NCBI GenBank assembly: GCA_963969495.1
Contig: OZ018326.1
Span: 174,629,056 to 174,693,055, forward strand
Length of the DNA: 64,000 bases
Direction: 5' to 3'
From: Ceratothoa steindachneri
Lineage: Eukaryota; Arthropoda; Malacostraca; Isopoda; Cymothoidae
The notes beneath the pieces were generated by a model. The model ran no database searches and was not told where the DNA came from. It saw nothing but the letters and a program-made list of their open reading frames with translations. This document shows, piece by piece, positions 9,760-20,495 of the stretch. The position numbers were made by a program, and so were the translations under genes. Numbering within the stretch: position 1 is the stretch's first letter; the number at the start of each line of letters is the position of its first letter.

Positions 9760-11300
9760 TAATCCACAAGTCATCGCGCCTTAAGAACTGGGAAGGGGCC
9801 TTTCCAGTGGCCAGAAGTTTGTTGCTCTCCGTATTAAGTAGCAATAGAACCTCATCAGCGGGCTTAAACTTCCTTTCCGGCGATTTTGAAACGAATTACG
9901 TCGGATATTTTTCAAAATCAAAAATTAACGTCAGCATTTTAGTATGCAATCTCGGCACACTTTTCTAATCTTCGTCGAAGATCCAAATTGCACGCGTAAG
10001 AAGATTGGATTTCCCTGTCTAACTTTGCGTTAGAGAATAACTTCTTGAGGATGCTAATGGCACCTCGCACGTTACGTCCGTAAATTAATTCGAAGGGTGC
10101 TCATCCAAGCGTACGATGTGGAATTTCCCTAAATGTAAATAGTGCAACGGGCAAGAAGCGATGCTACTCATGGGCTATTCAGCACACAGCTTCTTTAATA
10201 TCAACTTCAGGGTCGCGTTAAATTGCTCGCAAACTCCATTTGCGCAGGGGTAAATAAGGGGTGGTTAAGAGCGCTTTTACCATCAGCAGTTTCCCGATAT
10301 ATTGCATCAATTCATAGGTAAATTGCCGACCTCGGTTGGACAATACTTCCTTTTTATGTCTTCGAGATAAAATGGAAAGTTAGGCTTTGGCACACGTAAT
10401 ACTGTCGAGTGTAAGAACATAAATATGCCCTTCGCTGCAAGGGTGACAAATGGGGCCGACAAGGTCAATGGACACTTGAGAAATGGGTTCTGATATGACT
10501 AGTCCCTTATGATGAGGAGGGGGGCGGTTTAACACGCCCTTTTGCCGTTGTTTTCTAGCAGATATCACAGGATTGGCAGGAGTCCGAAATGTCAACTGCA
10601 GCACCAGGCCGGTAGAAATTACGGAAAATCCTCTGTCCAGTTTTATTTCGACTTAAGGGGCCATAAAACACAGTACCTTGGACAATTTTTAGCAACAGGG
10701 GACCATGCGAAGGGAAAAAACAGAGGCCGTGCGTCTCAGGGTTGACGCTACCCGAGCAAGCGCAATATAACATTCCTTCCTTCACGATATAAGAGGCTGT
10801 CGTGTTACCGCGAACCGAATCATTCTCGAGGTTCCGAGGTTTTTCCGACAAGGGAAGGAGATTTGTGTACTCTTGTCTTTGAGCGAATTCTTTGAACATA
10901 ACGCCGCTGAAATCTAAAGCTAAAGGCTCTCGTGGGCTCTCTGCCTGGGCTCTCATGATAACGGGCTGAGCCACAGGGTCAGATGGCACTTGGGGGCACT
11001 GTTCTACCAAAACAGAACAGAATTTGATAGGTGCTGACACGACTTAAGCCCATCTGGAAAAGTACGGACACTCCAGGTAACAGTTTACAATGGCGAAGTG
11101 GTTTGCGCTTCCCAGGTAGTCATGAACTACCACAAACTTTGTATGATCGGGAGCCACCGAGGGAAGAAATTCATTCGATACCACGATACAAGTACACCCG
11201 ATATCGCGGACGAGGGTAGAGACTCGGCACCCATTAACGCTTCTGTTTTCAAATTTATGACTTCCTGGAGAACTCTTGTCGAAGAGGAAATATACATAGA
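9760..11300 (-). pseudogene. Gypsy protease and integrase (integrase before RT)
   Basis: Protease: about 11240-11130, with RDIGCTCIVVS at the place of the usual DTG-[ST]-x catalytic loop (Thr changed to Ile). Only about 60 codons later integrase begins: YIVKEGMLYC, then an HHCC zinc-finger region ending GAAVDISDSCQSCDIC (about 10600-10555), then PISQVSIDLVGPI with the first catalytic Asp (about 10465). The second catalytic block reads LSNRGRQFTYELMQ; its Asp is Asn (codon 10335-10337). The Glu block reads ANGVCEQFNATLK (about 10240). FELIYGRNVRG follows near 10085, and the GPF/Y-like tail (KAPSQFLRRDD) near 9800. The enzyme would insert element cDNA; the Asp-to-Asn change and stops argue that it is dead. 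Confidence 0.88.
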
Positions 11301-11379
11301 GCGCTGTGGCACTTGGAAACGAGATTGGTGCTGGGATTTCTGGTTACGATGGAGAGGGAGCGGGAGCAACGTTCACCGG

Positions 11380-12329
11380 GTCGACTTGGTGAATGCGATT
11401 AACACGAAGTTGCGAATTTTGAGGGCATTTTGGGTGCGTGTGGCCTTCGACACCGCCCGAAAAACATATGATTGCCTTACGGGGAAAGATTGATGCCGGG
11501 AAATTAGATATAAGGGGCTTGACGTCACGGGGTTCCGATGGAGGAAAACTTCTGGGCTTAAAGGGGCCCGTAACCTTAGCGTATTTTGGGGAGTTGCACC
11601 GACGATCCTTCACAAAGGAGCCGATCTCTGGTTTTAGCGATGCCAGCAACTAATTCCGTACAACAAAATCCACCGGAGACTCATAATCGTGTGGGACTTT
11701 CACTGCCTTCAACCCCAAATTAAAGTACGAGAAAGAGTATATCCAAAATGACGGAAGGTCATATTTGGTTGAAAGCGGGCGTGGCGAAATTTGGTGCGTT
11801 AGAAGTCAGGCGTCATATTGTACGCCGCAAGAAGTTCGGATTTGAGGGTGGAGTAATCTACCGTAACTTCCGAGGGGAGCGATACGAATAGGACTCGGAG
11901 CGGCGAGCTAAGTAGAAGAAGAAGCTTAGTTACACCGTCCGTCTCTATGTCCCAATGATAAACTTCAAAAGTTTTTTCGAAGTCAGTGAGAAAAGATCCG
12001 AAGTACTCTCCTTCTTTGAACTTAAGGAGTTAAACCTCGGCGAAATGAAGGGTTCCTACATGGGAATTCACAGAAAGGATTTCGAGCCGATCACAATTCT
12101 ATTCCAGTTCATATTTGCGAATTCTCTTGCGTTCTTCGCTCTATCTAATTTCTTTTTGTACATCTAATTCTCTACTCTCTTTTTTCTTGCGTTCACGTCT
12201 TTCTAGTTCTTTTCGTTCTTTTTTATAAGCTCTCTAATTTTTCTCCTCTCCCTGTATATAAATGACAAGGTTTTTGTCACTTAAACCAAGGGATTCTCCT
12301 TGGAGTTTAAATCTCTCGAACGAAGACAT
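11380..12329 (-). pseudogene. Gypsy gag: coiled coil, SCAN-like capsid, zinc knuckle
   Basis: The ATG at 12329 is chosen because it opens a coherent frame (MSSFERFKLQGESLGLSD) about 400 bases after the primer-binding site. A Lys/Glu/Arg-rich segment follows (12240-12130), predicted coiled coil, with one stop. From about 12020 the frame reads DFEKTFEVYHWD, LLLLLSSPLRVLFVSLPSE, DYSTLKSELLAAYNMTPDF and, after a frame change, LASLKPEIGSFVKDR (about 11640-11600). The last resembles the closing helix of SCAN domains (LLxxLPEELRxWVxE-R-x-P-x). A CCHC knuckle lies near 11465-11430: C-F-S-G-GVEGHTHPKC, with the second Cys replaced by Gly. Gag would package the element RNA in virus-like particles. Confidence 0.75.
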
Positions 12330-12728
12330 TTGTCCGAAAGAAATGGTTTTAGACGTCGTCAGCACGGGATGGAGGAGGCTTCGCTCACAAATTACTGACA
12401 CACTAAGTAATATGCTTGTTTAAACGCGTAAGCTTTGCTATCCGAATACTAAGACTAATATAATATACGATTAAACAAATAAAAAAATAAAATAATGAAA
12501 TCTTCGTGGGGGCTTAAAGTGACCGCAGGAGAAATTCTGTTGCCTAACAAAATTGTCCCTTCAAAGCTTGTCGGTCCAAACACATATAAAACACAAAGCG
12601 ATAAAAAATATGGCAGGGTTGTTTCCTGTTTCGTTTTGACTGCAACTCAAACGGTACTCAGCTTTGAAAATTCCAATAGAGGGCTGCCTTTAAAAAAAAT
12701 CTCTCCAAAGACCTTTTAAAGACCCCAC

Positions 12729-12738
12729 ACCTGACACC
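12729..12738 (-). promoter_or_regulatory. Primer-binding site, complementary to a tRNA 3' end
   Basis: On the minus strand TGGTGTCAGG begins directly after a TATAAAATC stretch. TGG plus the following bases is complementary to a ...CCTGACACCA tRNA 3' terminus. From memory this fits leucine tRNAs, which I cannot verify here. The same sequence occurs beside a second LTR at 34331-34340. Confidence 0.7.
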
Positions 12739-13412
12739 AGATTTTATAATAGAGTAATGTATATATAAGTATATATAAATACTTTGGCGTTTGGGGCCGC
12801 AGTTGGTTGAGAACGCTTAGTGAAAAGGGAAATTGTTATGTTTCCAGTGGAGATGGTTTATTATTAACTTTGCGGGGTCCTTTTAAACAAATATTCAGAG
12901 TGCAAGTTGACCAAAGATTAACAGGTAGCTAGTACGCGCTGAGGTTGCAAAAGAAAGACAATGACGAAAATATATCTTTACTAACAACAAAATGATATTT
13001 ATATTTACACAAAAAATGGGTTTTAAGGGAATGGTTGCCCAGACGGGGTTAAAGGTCCACACGAGATACAGGTAGGTTAATTAAGGAATTAAAGAGGTCA
13101 GAATCAGTTTGGTATTTAAAGGGGAATTTTAAACCGAGGCGTTTACACAAATTTGGGGGCAATGGTGTTAGCCAGATTCAAGATCAATCTGCAGACAGCA
13201 ATGGTTACGATTACCTTACGTACTCGTTACCGAAAGGGGGCCAGTTGGAGTACTTGTCGAGCCTTCAGAGTCGGGAATCCTTATCAAGTACGTGCTGATT
13301 GAATATGGCAGAGTTAGCTGATGTCGATACTTTCGGATTGACTATGGCGAAGTTGGTGGATGGGGATACTTGCCGATTGACTATGGCAGAGTTCACGGAT
13401 CGATTTAGCCTT
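12739..13412 (-). mobile_element. 5' LTR of the Gmr1-like element (outer end uncertain)
   Basis: Placed between the primer-binding site and the U3-like tandem repeats. The segment 12843-13191 is repeated at 5248-5602, as expected for LTR sequence. It contains an AATATATCTTTACT block near 12970, in the same relative place as AATATACTTTAATA in the related LTR at 34.3-35.2 kb. The outer boundary is not resolved; it may reach 13.8 kb. Confidence 0.6.
13297..13412. repeat. 39-bp tandem repeat, three units
   Basis: Three units start at 13297, 13336 and 13375, each with GATTGA, a TATGGC-GAGTT core and a GATAC stretch; the third is incomplete. Position suggests enhancer-like repeats in the U3 region of the LTR. 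Confidence 0.8.
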
Positions 13413-16120
13413 CAACTTGAATGAAAATGGCCGCTGTAGGGGGGAAAGAAGAGCGTCCTTCAGCTCGTTCGCTGGAGTTAGTGCAACCTTATCAGTGCTG
13501 CTCTCCAAACTCAGTCGAAGCGTTTTATAGACGCCTGGTGAGGTGGCTCCAGACGCGCGCGAATTTCGATAAAAGTCTGCGACTTCTTCAGGGGAAGGGG
13601 GAATCGTGACAACGTTGGTTGGAATGTCCAGTGGATTTCAATCTTCGAGCGGGCTGTGGGAGACGATGACATCGGTACCTAGGCAAATACAGCTGGACCG
13701 TGTGATAACGGCGTCGGCCGCCTCCTTGCCCAGGTTCCGCCATGCTTTCACAGCTCCATGCAGTGATTTCTGGATCCATGTGGGTACAGAAGGGCACATG
13801 GTCGCCATTTGATCTCATTTTGCTACACTTTGCAATTTCTCACCAGTTGAGATCGTTGTTAGGATTCCATATTAATCATTACGTGTAAACATTATCTAGT
13901 TATTCCATTCTATCTTTGTATCTCAAGGTATCAGTTGTCGGTTTACTGAGATAAACTTCTGCTCTCCTACTAAACTATCCGTTTTCCCATTTCCATCTTC
14001 TTTTCATGCATATCTTAGCTCCACGGCCCCGTCATTCCTTCTTCTTTTTTCCCAACTGAACGTGGTAGGGCCAAGGGGTCGGCAGCACCGGGCAGTCCTC
14101 TAACCTTCTGTCACTCTAGGAGCCAGAGTAAGGAGGGGACTGCGTCCGATACGCCTATCATCCTGGCCCCACTAAAAATAAAAAGACGAATTAAATGCAC
14201 ATATTCATAAAAACCTCGCAGATGCTTCACTCGAGAAGATAGATGAACAAATGAAGCGATTAACCGATGTCTTGTTTGACGCAGACTAGATAAACCTTCC
14301 TAAGACAAGTTGCCGAATACAAAAATAACAGAAGTGAACCAGCAAACATGAAAAACAAAATAATAGTAATAAAGAGCGAAAACACTAACTTAATCCAAGA
14401 AGATCAGAAAATCTTTAAAAAAATGTAGACGCCATTGGAAGACAGTTTTCTTAAATTCACTTGAAGAAAATGAAGAATTCTGTGCAGAAACGGAAGAAAA
14501 CATGAATGCGTACTTATGGAATAACAGCAATAGGATTATAGGCTACAACAGGTAGGCCAAGGAGCAATAACAATGGAACAAGAAAGTATGAGCGCAAATA
14601 ACTCATTTAAACAGAAACCTACAGGACCATGGGGACTCACAAAGTTCAACTTCACTGACGCCCCGAATAACCATAAAAGATATTTCCCTTGATCACGGAT
14701 GCCACTGCACAAAATATAAGCCAATTCACATCCTTATTTTAGCATTGTGCACTTTTATCTGCGGATTGAACTTCTTCTTGTTTTTAAGAACACGTTTAAT
14801 ATCATAAACCATTTTACATCCTTATCAAAAGGATCTTTGACATTCATGTCTCTCTTAGCCCGAAAGTCTTTCTTAACTCGATCAACAATGCTTGACAATT
14901 TAACTTTTAGTGTTTTCTTGAGAAGAAAGGCAAGGGGGGGATTTACTTTGTGTTGAATTTAAATAGTAACTCTCACATAAATATAAATACTAGAGATATC
15001 TATCGATAGAGTATATTTAGCTCTAATTTGTGAATAACCTGAGATATGAAGTAATTTGGTTAAATTAGCTTTAGGAACGTATTTAAGGAAAGGAGCATAA
15101 AACTGTATAGACATTGTGTATAATATTTTTAATTAGTGTGTATTATATTAATTATATAGTGGACAGTGTGCACAATAGTTCTCTGTGACAATATCGCTTT
15201 TGTTGGAATTTTAATTCGAAAAGTAAATAATAAGCTCAGCTCATTCAAATAATTATTTCATTATTAAACTATGTTAAATTTCACAAATAAATATAGTAGT
15301 AAGCTATTGCAGATTGAAGTTTACACCAATTATATTAACGATCATTCTTAATGTTAACATTCCATGATAAGAGAATGAAGAAATTAAATTGCAATCAATG
15401 TTCGTTTTCTTTCGTGCTAGTTCGTTTAGCATTAATTCATATATAGACAAAAACAGTGGCTAAGTACTGCTTGATAACATCCAGTAACACCGATGTTTCA
15501 GCATCTTAGTACCCTAAGATATATACATATAATCATTTGAAAGCTAGGCAAAACGGTCAGTTTTGCCTAGCTTTATTTAGTTAAAATATATTAAAATCGT
15601 GTTTGGAAGAAAAATGTCTAAGACAAAGAATTGATACATTGAAATAGGCAGTTGGAAAACTTAATTTAAGGAGCCGTAATGTTAAATACTTCAAATTTAT
15701 TGTTTGGTGACTTAATTCAACTGACTTTTCAATTGCAAAATTTACCAAACCTTTAAATAATAACACTGAACAACAAATTTCAGTATCAAGAAAAGAACAT
15801 AGATCTCGTCTGCATTTTATTATGAAGTTACGTGTGCTTAATTCGGATTTGCTAACAAAGATTTCACATCATGTAACATTTTCTTGTAAATTGCCAATTT
15901 AATAATTTTGCAATTGAAACCCATTTCCACGATACCATAAATGTATTTTTCTCCAAAACTCAGATTTATGTATCAATTGTAATCAATTCATGGATATATA
16001 ATGAATCAATATGTTTATTAGCATTATACATATAATGTATTAAAGTACATTTTGTTATTTACTTGTCCGTTTGTAAGACGTCTCATTTGTGTCTCACTTA
16101 AACTTCAAGCAGAAGTCAGC
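13413..16120. other. No recognised gene
   Basis: 13413-13812 is GC-richer and may belong to the upstream LTR. A GC-rich patch at 14055-14170 has no identifiable frame. Short frames at 14536-14724 and 15581-15766 (minus) and 14747-14956 (plus) show no family resemblance. The only distinct structure is the hairpin at 15540-15574. Confidence 0.5.
15540..15574. repeat. Perfect 15-bp hairpin
   Basis: Arm AAAGCTAGGCAAAAC, loop GGTCA, then the exact complement GTTTTGCCTAGCTTT. No coding context nearby. Confidence 0.95.
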
Positions 16121-16929
16121 TAGCAAAACAGGGCTCCATTTTCTCTTAAACTGTTGGCCCTTGGCGCTATATTTTGAGGGAACCACTCTCCATGTTCATA
16201 ACTCATATACTCTGAAATTTCTGGAAAGAAGGAGAAATAAGAATAAGAAAAGTGTAGCTTCAGTGACATAATGCATCCGAGATTTGGGTAGCACTTGATT
16301 AGGGTCTCCACTATACTCTCTCGCTGGGCCCCTTGTTTCTTTTCCAGAAGTCATTTGCATAGATCTTTGAGTGCATGCCAGGTCGTTATCTCAGTTTCAT
16401 TTATTGTCACCTCGAAGTCCTCATCAGCTATAAGTTGACGAATCTGAGAATCTACGAATATGCCTTCTTTAATTTTGGCATCACTTCCTTAAGGGAAGAT
16501 CGCTTTAAAGTCGTGGAAACAAGGCTTTTTATGTTGCAGTGCTTTCGTAAATTGCTTCATTAGGCCTATTTTTATATGCAGTGATAGCCAAATTATTTTC
16601 GTCTTCTTAACTAGTGGCTCATTAATTTCATTATGGCAACCATGCCTCATAGTTTCCCGAGGTAACCATTCTGAGCGTACCTAATGTTCTGATTTGGCCC
16701 TACTATCCGGCTTTCAAAGGATTCACATAAACTTGGTGTATCCAGTTTGTAGCCCATTAATTAGGGCTAATAACTTCAAGTCCGCACAAAGTAGCTGGTC
16801 ATGCTTTTTGTAACGTATGTGGTCTAGAATAAAAGCAAGGTTCTCAGATTTCTCTCTTAAAATTACAGAGTGAGGAACTGGACCTAAAGGCATGGTGTTT
16901 CGAATGTGCAACAGAACCGCGCGTTTATG

Positions 16930-16937
16930 TTCTAAAG
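16930..16937. repeat. hAT target-site duplication, left
   Basis: TTCTAAAG, identical to 21230-21237. Confidence 0.92.
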
Positions 16938-17159
16938 CAGTGGTTCCCAAACATTTGTTCTGTCATTTTCCCCTAAACCAAGTTCAACCATCTAGATTTT
17001 TCCCTTCATGTGTACGAGGGAAAGAGTAGTCAAAACACACTGTTACTACTTATTATTTTTTTTTCAAAATGTCCAAATATACTGATAAACATATAGTTAC
17101 ATAGTAAAGCGGATAGATAGCGGTTAGTAACAACTAACCGCATAGCCATAAAGAGCGGT

Positions 17160-18990
17160 TTGTAACAACTAAAAGGACTTTTGTTTGCTCTTATACTTTA
17201 GAATTACATTAGTGAGAAGGGTGAAGTTACTTATTGTGCAGCAGTGTATCAATATCAGGGTTAGTTTTTGCAAGAGCGCAACGTATGTCACATTCCACCT
17301 CAAGTCGGTTTCATGCTTTGGGCTTGATTGTGAGTAAAGTAAAAAATCAAGACTCACAAAAGTAGGTTGTGGAAAACAGAATGAGTACTTTCAATGCGTT
17401 GTTGATCAGTTGTGGGTACGCTCCAGGCACATTAACCCAGAAGTTTTCAATATCTTGTACAGGAAACTCATCCTTAGCAGAAGAGTCATGTTTGAGCTCC
17501 AAGAACTTATTTTACATGTCCTAAGGGACATCATGCACCTGACATATAAATTGATTCCTTGTCAGCCTCAATGAAATGACTTCAGGGTTGATACCAGGGA
17601 AATATCGTTTGAACTCATCCCCCAAATGATCAAGGTGAGTGATGATTTCTTCCTTCAATGGGCCATCAATGACTTTCTTACCAACTGTGTCACTTAAATG
17701 CTGAAAGAATGCTGTATTTCCTTTTTTCACTTGTTTTCCCCAAAGTTGAAGTTTTGCCATAAAAGCATTGATGGCGTCAGTGTGTACAATCACGTTGCTC
17801 ATTTGTCCCTGTTATTTCTTATTTAGTTCATTCAGAGTTTCAAAAATATCAGCAAGATAAGCTATTCGTGCTGCAAATCCTTTTTTGTTTAAGGCAGACA
17901 GCAGGTCCACTTGTTGCTGTAACTCAAAGACAACTTTACTTCTTCCCGCAGTTCAAAGACCATCGCCTGAATATTTCCTTTTAGAAGCCATCGCACTAGT
18001 GTGTGAAATAAAAGAGCAGTGTGTTCAACATCCATGTACCGGCAGAGCTCATGGAAGAGACGAGTGTTCAAGGCTGAATCTTTCATATAGTTAACAATGT
18101 TAATGATGACAGTCAAGTCCACATGAAGGTTCTTTGGAATTGTCTTTGAGGCGAGAGCTTCTCTATGGATCATGCAATGTGCTACCTTAAAACCAAGTTG
18201 CTTCTGCTTCACAAGAGCAATGAATCCTGATCGTGAACCAAGCATATTAGGGTCACCGTCTGGGCGTGCAAACCCCTTCCAGTTTGCTGCAACTCAGTCC
18301 CGATTCTTCAAAAAAATCGTCAGTTACTGCCATTACATCAACTGCCATGGTTTTCATCTATAATGGTCGGCAAAAAAGAAACTTCTGCTCAATTCCTTTG
18401 TCAGTAATGTAGCGGTTAAAAAACAAGCAGTTGTGCAATGTTGGTGAGATCCGTAGACTCACTAATTTGAAGGGAAAAAAACGGTGATGACATTACCTTT
18501 GATACGACATTTTCCATAATGTTTTCAGCAATTTCGGCAATTCTGTTCTTGATCATTTTGTTGGACAAGGAAATTTGATTCATCTTCCGTAAAGCCTCCT
18601 CCCCTAACACAAGCCTCACACTCTCAACGATTCATGGTTTCAAAAGGCTTTCACCAATCATGTGGGTTTTCTTTGCCTTAGCCACCTGAAGGGCAATCAC
18701 ATATGAAGCACGCACTATGCTGATGTAGGTTTGCTGATACGTTCCAGATTCATCTATCTTTATCCTCTTCATACTGGATAACTTTATCTCAAAAAAGCTA
18801 CGATCATTATCTTTCAACTGGGAATGAGCATTTGCCAGATGTTGCTTCAGTTATAAAGGTTTCATGATGCTATTAGAAAAGGTTTTCAAACATAAAACAC
18901 ACTGAGGGATATGTGCAGCGTCCTTGACAAGATAGGTGACCCTGTAGTCCAAAAAACAATCTTGATACAATCTTCTCTTCTGAAACATCT
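17160..18990 (-). pseudogene. hAT transposase, ZBED5/SCAND3-like, decayed
   Basis: A BED-type zinc finger opens the reading at about 18910-18800: CVLCLKTF then LKQHLANAH (C-x2-C and H-x4-H). Then come SLSNKMIKNRIAEIAENI (18560-18500) and FFSLQISESTDLTNIAQLLVF (18480-18416), where relatives carry LDESTD, so one Asp is Ser. Next is CMIHREALASK (18175), then SALNTRLFHELCRYMD, LLFHTLVRWLLKGN and VFELREEV (18075-17930). The 17802-17521 block (INAFMAKLQLWGKQVKKGN) and a C-terminal dimerisation region at 17400-17170 finish it. This order matches the transposases behind vertebrate ZBED5, FAM200 and SCAND3. At least five breaks split the frame. Confidence 0.88.
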
Positions 18991-19194
18991 GAAATCAGAC
19001 ATATAAACAAGGCCTATCAATTTGGGAGAAGAAAAATAAGCATAGTGTCGTAGAATAGACTCTCGACGATATACCATATATAACTATTCGTTGAGGGAAC
19101 TTCTTTAATTATCTTTAGAGTGCGTGGATGTCTGGCTGGCCGATATTATGTATCTTCAAAATGCTTAAAAAGTGGAACTGAGCTCAAGGATAAT

Positions 19195-20370
19195 AATATT
19201 GCTATCATTAATAAAATAGAGTTTTATTAATAATAACTACCAACAACACACAAAACGGAAAATATTGACATAAACAGAGAATGGAAAGGGTCGTGGGGAC
19301 TCGAGCTAATCCGAGGATTAAAAGATTTAAAAAGGTAAAACAAATATAAAGTTAAAGGAAGGTGATGGTTCGCTAAACCATTTAAAGCCCAGGATAGAAT
19401 TGACAAAAGTGTCAAATACTCAAAGGTAATGTTCGGCTTACGTAATTTATACTTGTTGTGCAGAGGAAGTTGACGTGAAGGAATTTTAAGTCCGCTGGCG
19501 AGTTCCAGCCGAAGGGGGGGGGGGATGAATAAAATGATCCTGACGTGGCGTCTTGGGAATGAACACCGTTTCTCGACGAACAACTTGTAGAACAATGGCT
19601 TTTCTACGTTGTTCTCTTCTGAACAACAGGGGGGGGGGGTGAGAACCGTCTCTTGTTTACTTGCTCAAGAACAATGGCTGTTCTAATGTTGTTCTCTTCT
19701 GAACAACAAGTGGGAAGGGTGAGAACCGTTTCTTGGCGAACGGGCTCAAAAGAACAATGGCTGTTCTACGTTGTTCTCTTCAGAACAACAAGGGAAGGGG
19801 TGAGAACCGTTTCTTGGCGAACGGACTCAAACGAACAATGGCTGTTCTACTTTGTTCTCTTCTGAACAACAAGGGGGAAACCTTGTGGACTCGGCGTCAC
19901 GAAGGCTCGAACCTTGGCACTCAAGGGATATTGTCCTTCTTCTGGACAAGTGATGGTGAATCTCGAGTTCGAGGTCCCTTGGCGCACAAGGTGAGAGAGG
20001 GTCGTGATGATGTTTCGCGACGAAAATTTGGATCTCTTGGATCTCTAATCTGCTCTTACTGGTAAAGTTTCCATCTAAATAGTCGCGACACTCCCTTGAC
20101 GTGGGGGACAATGGAGTGGGAGTTTCGAGGAAATGCACAGCTGAGCCTGGGAACAATGCCTCATCTTTTTATAAGCTTAACTCGATCTGGCGAGGTCGAC
20201 GTATGGGTGCGAACGGGGGAAGATAAACCTCCTTGTTTAAACATTGACTCAGGTGGCTGCAAAAAGGCGCCAAGCTTCAAAGCAAAGATGCACGTGGGGA
20301 GCATCATGGTTTTAAATAACATGTGATAGTGGTTGAAATTAATTTGGCCTCAACCCGTTCTATCACACAT
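19195..20370 (-). mobile_element. LTR-like unit, copy 1 (inside the hAT)
   Basis: On the minus strand it starts TGTGATAGAACGG (about 20370) and ends after an AATAAAACTCTATTTTATTA stretch near 19200. A second copy lies inverted at 21291-22405. TG start, an AATAAA near the far end, GC-rich middle and internal tandem repeats suggest an LTR. Similarity to copy 2 continues past the unit to about 18960, so the shared block may be LTR plus leader, or alternatively a non-coding piece of the hAT itself. No protein is recognised in it. Confidence 0.6.
19590..19875. repeat. About 81-bp tandem repeat, four units
   Basis: Units start at 19590, 19669, 19752 and 19833, each beginning GAACAATGGCT and containing GTTGTTC-TCTTCT-GAACAAC, a 7-bp stem with a 6-base loop. 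The last unit is partial. The inverted copy at 21.7-21.9 kb has about two units, so the count has changed between copies. Confidence 0.9.
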
Positions 20371-20462
20371 AGGCACATCCTAATTCTGTATAAAAAAAAC
20401 AAAAATTTTCATTCCTCTCCTCTCAAAAATAAAATAAATAAATAATAGTAGACAAGTGCCAA

Positions 20463-20495
20463 TAATGCGGTATTATTCGAGACAATACCGCATTA
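20463..20495. repeat. 12-bp perfect hairpin
   Basis: TAATGCGGTATT, a 9-base spacer, then AATACCGCATTA. It lies in the hAT between the LTR-like unit and the right end; 20380-21214 shows nothing else. Confidence 0.95.

Larger units (their letters stand above)
9150..13412 (-). mobile_element. Ty3/Gypsy retrotransposon, Gmr1-like domain order, 5' part
   Basis: Reads leftwards: LTR (from about 13.4 kb or beyond down to 12739), primer-binding site (12738-12729), about 400 bases of leader, gag from an ATG at 12329, then protease, integrase and the first part of RT, where it stops near 9190. Integrase lies between protease and RT in one continuous stretch, without an intervening LTR. In most Ty3/Gypsy elements integrase is last; integrase-first is the hallmark of Gmr1-like elements, described from fish and other deuterostomes. 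The Gag also carries a SCAN-like capsid segment, which fits published work deriving the vertebrate SCAN domain from Gmr1-like Gag. Stops and frameshifts make it inactive. Confidence 0.85.

Noticed and set aside
19653..20065. Plus-strand open frames of 70-110 codons
   Set aside because: They read through the 81-bp tandem repeats (repeated EQWLF/TMAVL words) and have no independent support.
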